Origin: Comamonadaceae bacterium
GTDB lineage: Bacteria > Pseudomonadota > Gammaproteobacteria > Burkholderiales > Burkholderiaceae_C
Length of the DNA: 6,218 nucleotides
Assembly (NCBI GenBank): GCA_947451445.1
Contig: CANFZJ010000197.1
Location: 1 to 6,218 of the forward strand
Direction: 5' to 3'
Each line of letters starts with the position of its first letter. Position 1 is the first letter of the stretch. This document shows positions 5,544 to 6,218 of the stretch, piece after piece. A model generated the notes under the pieces. That model saw nothing but the letters and a program-made list of their open reading frames with translations, was not told where the DNA came from and made no database searches. The position numbers and the translations under genes were made by a program.

Positions 5544-6218
5544 ATGTCTTTTCTGCAACTCCGTGGTGTCGAGAAATTCTTTGGCGAGCACCGCGCCATC
5601 AAGGGTGTCAACCTCGACATCCACAAAAACGAATTCATCGTCTTCGTCGGCCCGTCCGGCTGCGGCAAGTCCACCCTGCTGCGCATGATTGCGGGCCTGG
5701 AGTCGATTGACGGCGGCTCGCTGCACGTCGATGGCAAGGACATCACCCACCTGCCGTCCAGCCAGCGCGAACTGGCCATGGTGTTCCAAAGCTACGCCCT
5801 GTACCCGCACATGACGGTGTTTGACAACATGTCTTTCGCCCTCAAGCTGGCCAAGGTGCCACCGGCAGAAATCAAGCAAAAGGTGGAGGCTGCAGCCGAC
5901 AAGCTCAACCTCACCGCCTACCTGCAGCGCACGCCCAAAGAACTGTCCGGCGGCCAGCGCCAGCGTGTGGCCATTGGCCGCGCCATCGTCCGCGCCCCCA
6001 AGATATTCCTGTTTGACGAACCCCTGTCCAACCTGGACGCAGCCCTGCGTGGCCAAACCCGTGTCGAAATCCACAAGCTGCACCGCGCCCTGGGCGTCAC
6101 CACCATCTACGTGACCCACGACCAGGTAGAGGCCATGACCCTGGCCGACCGCGTGGTAGTGCTGCGCGACGGTGCCATCGAACAGGTCGGTGCACCGCTG
6201 GAGCTGTACGACAAGCCC
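5544..6218 (+). CDS. mtlK: Polyol ABC transporter ATP-binding protein, MalK type (3' end outside window)
   Basis: The frame is open from ATG 5544 to the last base, giving 225 residues of an ATPase that should power the transporter encoded by mtlE, mtlF and mtlG. All nucleotide-binding motifs are intact: Walker A GPSGCGKST (36-44), Q-loop Gln82 in MVFQSYALYPHMTV, signature LSGGQRQRVAIGRA (134-147), Walker B IFLFDEP (154-160), D-loop SNLD (162-165) and switch His192 in YVTHDQVEAMTLADR. The sequence QSYALYPHMTVFDNM and the end AIEQVGAPLELYDKP are typical of the MalK/UgpC/SmoK group. The C-terminal regulatory (TOBE) domain of roughly 100 or more residues lies beyond the window. AAGGA (5531-5535), 8 bases before the ATG, supports the start. 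It follows mtlG by 65 bp, which contain a hairpin. The name comes from gene order, since MalK-type ATPases are alike and may be shared between transporters. Confidence 0.92.
   Translation, partial: MSFLQLRGVEKFFGEHRAIKGVNLDIHKNEFIVFVGPSGCGKSTLLRMIAGLESIDGGSLHVDGKDITHLPSSQRELAMVFQSYALYPHMTVFDNMSFALKLAKVPPAEIKQKVEAAADKLNLTAYLQRTPKELSGGQRQRVAIGRAIVRAPKIFLFDEPLSNLDAALRGQTRVEIHKLHRALGVTTIYVTHDQVEAMTLADRVVVLRDGAIEQVGAPLELYDKP

Noticed and set aside
1..6218. A novel defence, mobile or retron-like system
   Set aside because: All protein-coding space is explained by intact members of known families, and no transposase, integrase, reverse transcriptase, nuclease or repeat-spacer array is visible.

Overview
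The window reads as chromosomal DNA from a high-GC betaproteobacterium, most likely of the Comamonadaceae (Rhodoferax/Polaromonas/Acidovorax type). This rests on GC-rich codon use with a strong C/G third-position bias, the look of the proteins, and two copies of a short repeat built around TAGCTGCT of a kind I remember as common between genes in that family. The family placement is inference, because no rRNA or marker gene is present.

Left part (1-1977): the C-terminal end of an EamA/DMT-type membrane transporter (+ strand, cut by the window start) converges on an Lrp/AsnC-family regulator (- strand). The 64 bp between their stop codons is almost filled by one copy of the short repeat, which contains a hairpin. 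The regulator is divergent, across a 125 bp promoter region, from a histone-deacetylase-fold enzyme. The spacing of its catalytic and zinc-binding residues matches acetylpolyamine amidohydrolase (aphA-like). The shared region holds a candidate sigma70 promoter and a nested dyad, so the Lrp protein may control the enzyme gene.

Middle (1978-2291): a 314 bp non-coding stretch with a second, more degenerate copy of the repeat. Further on is a perfect 9+9 bp inverted repeat (TACAAGAAC / GTTCTTGTA, 5 bp spacer), about 95 bp before the next start codon. It is the best candidate operator for the downstream operon.

Right part (2292-6218): an ABC importer operon of the mannitol/sorbitol (polyol) type, in the order periplasmic binding protein (mtlE/smoE-like), two permeases (mtlF- and mtlG-like) and ATPase (mtlK-like, cut by the window end). 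The binding protein captures a hexitol in the periplasm, the two permeases form the channel, and two MalK-type ATPase subunits power import. Two strong GC-rich hairpins without a following T-run lie inside the operon, after mtlE and after mtlG. They are more likely to set relative transcript levels than to end transcription. Polyol catabolic genes probably follow beyond the window.

I found no CRISPR array, RNA gene, insertion sequence, phage gene or defence system, and no clearly new protein family. The less routine content is non-coding: the repeat pair, the candidate operator, the two intra-operon hairpins and the lrp-aphA promoter region.
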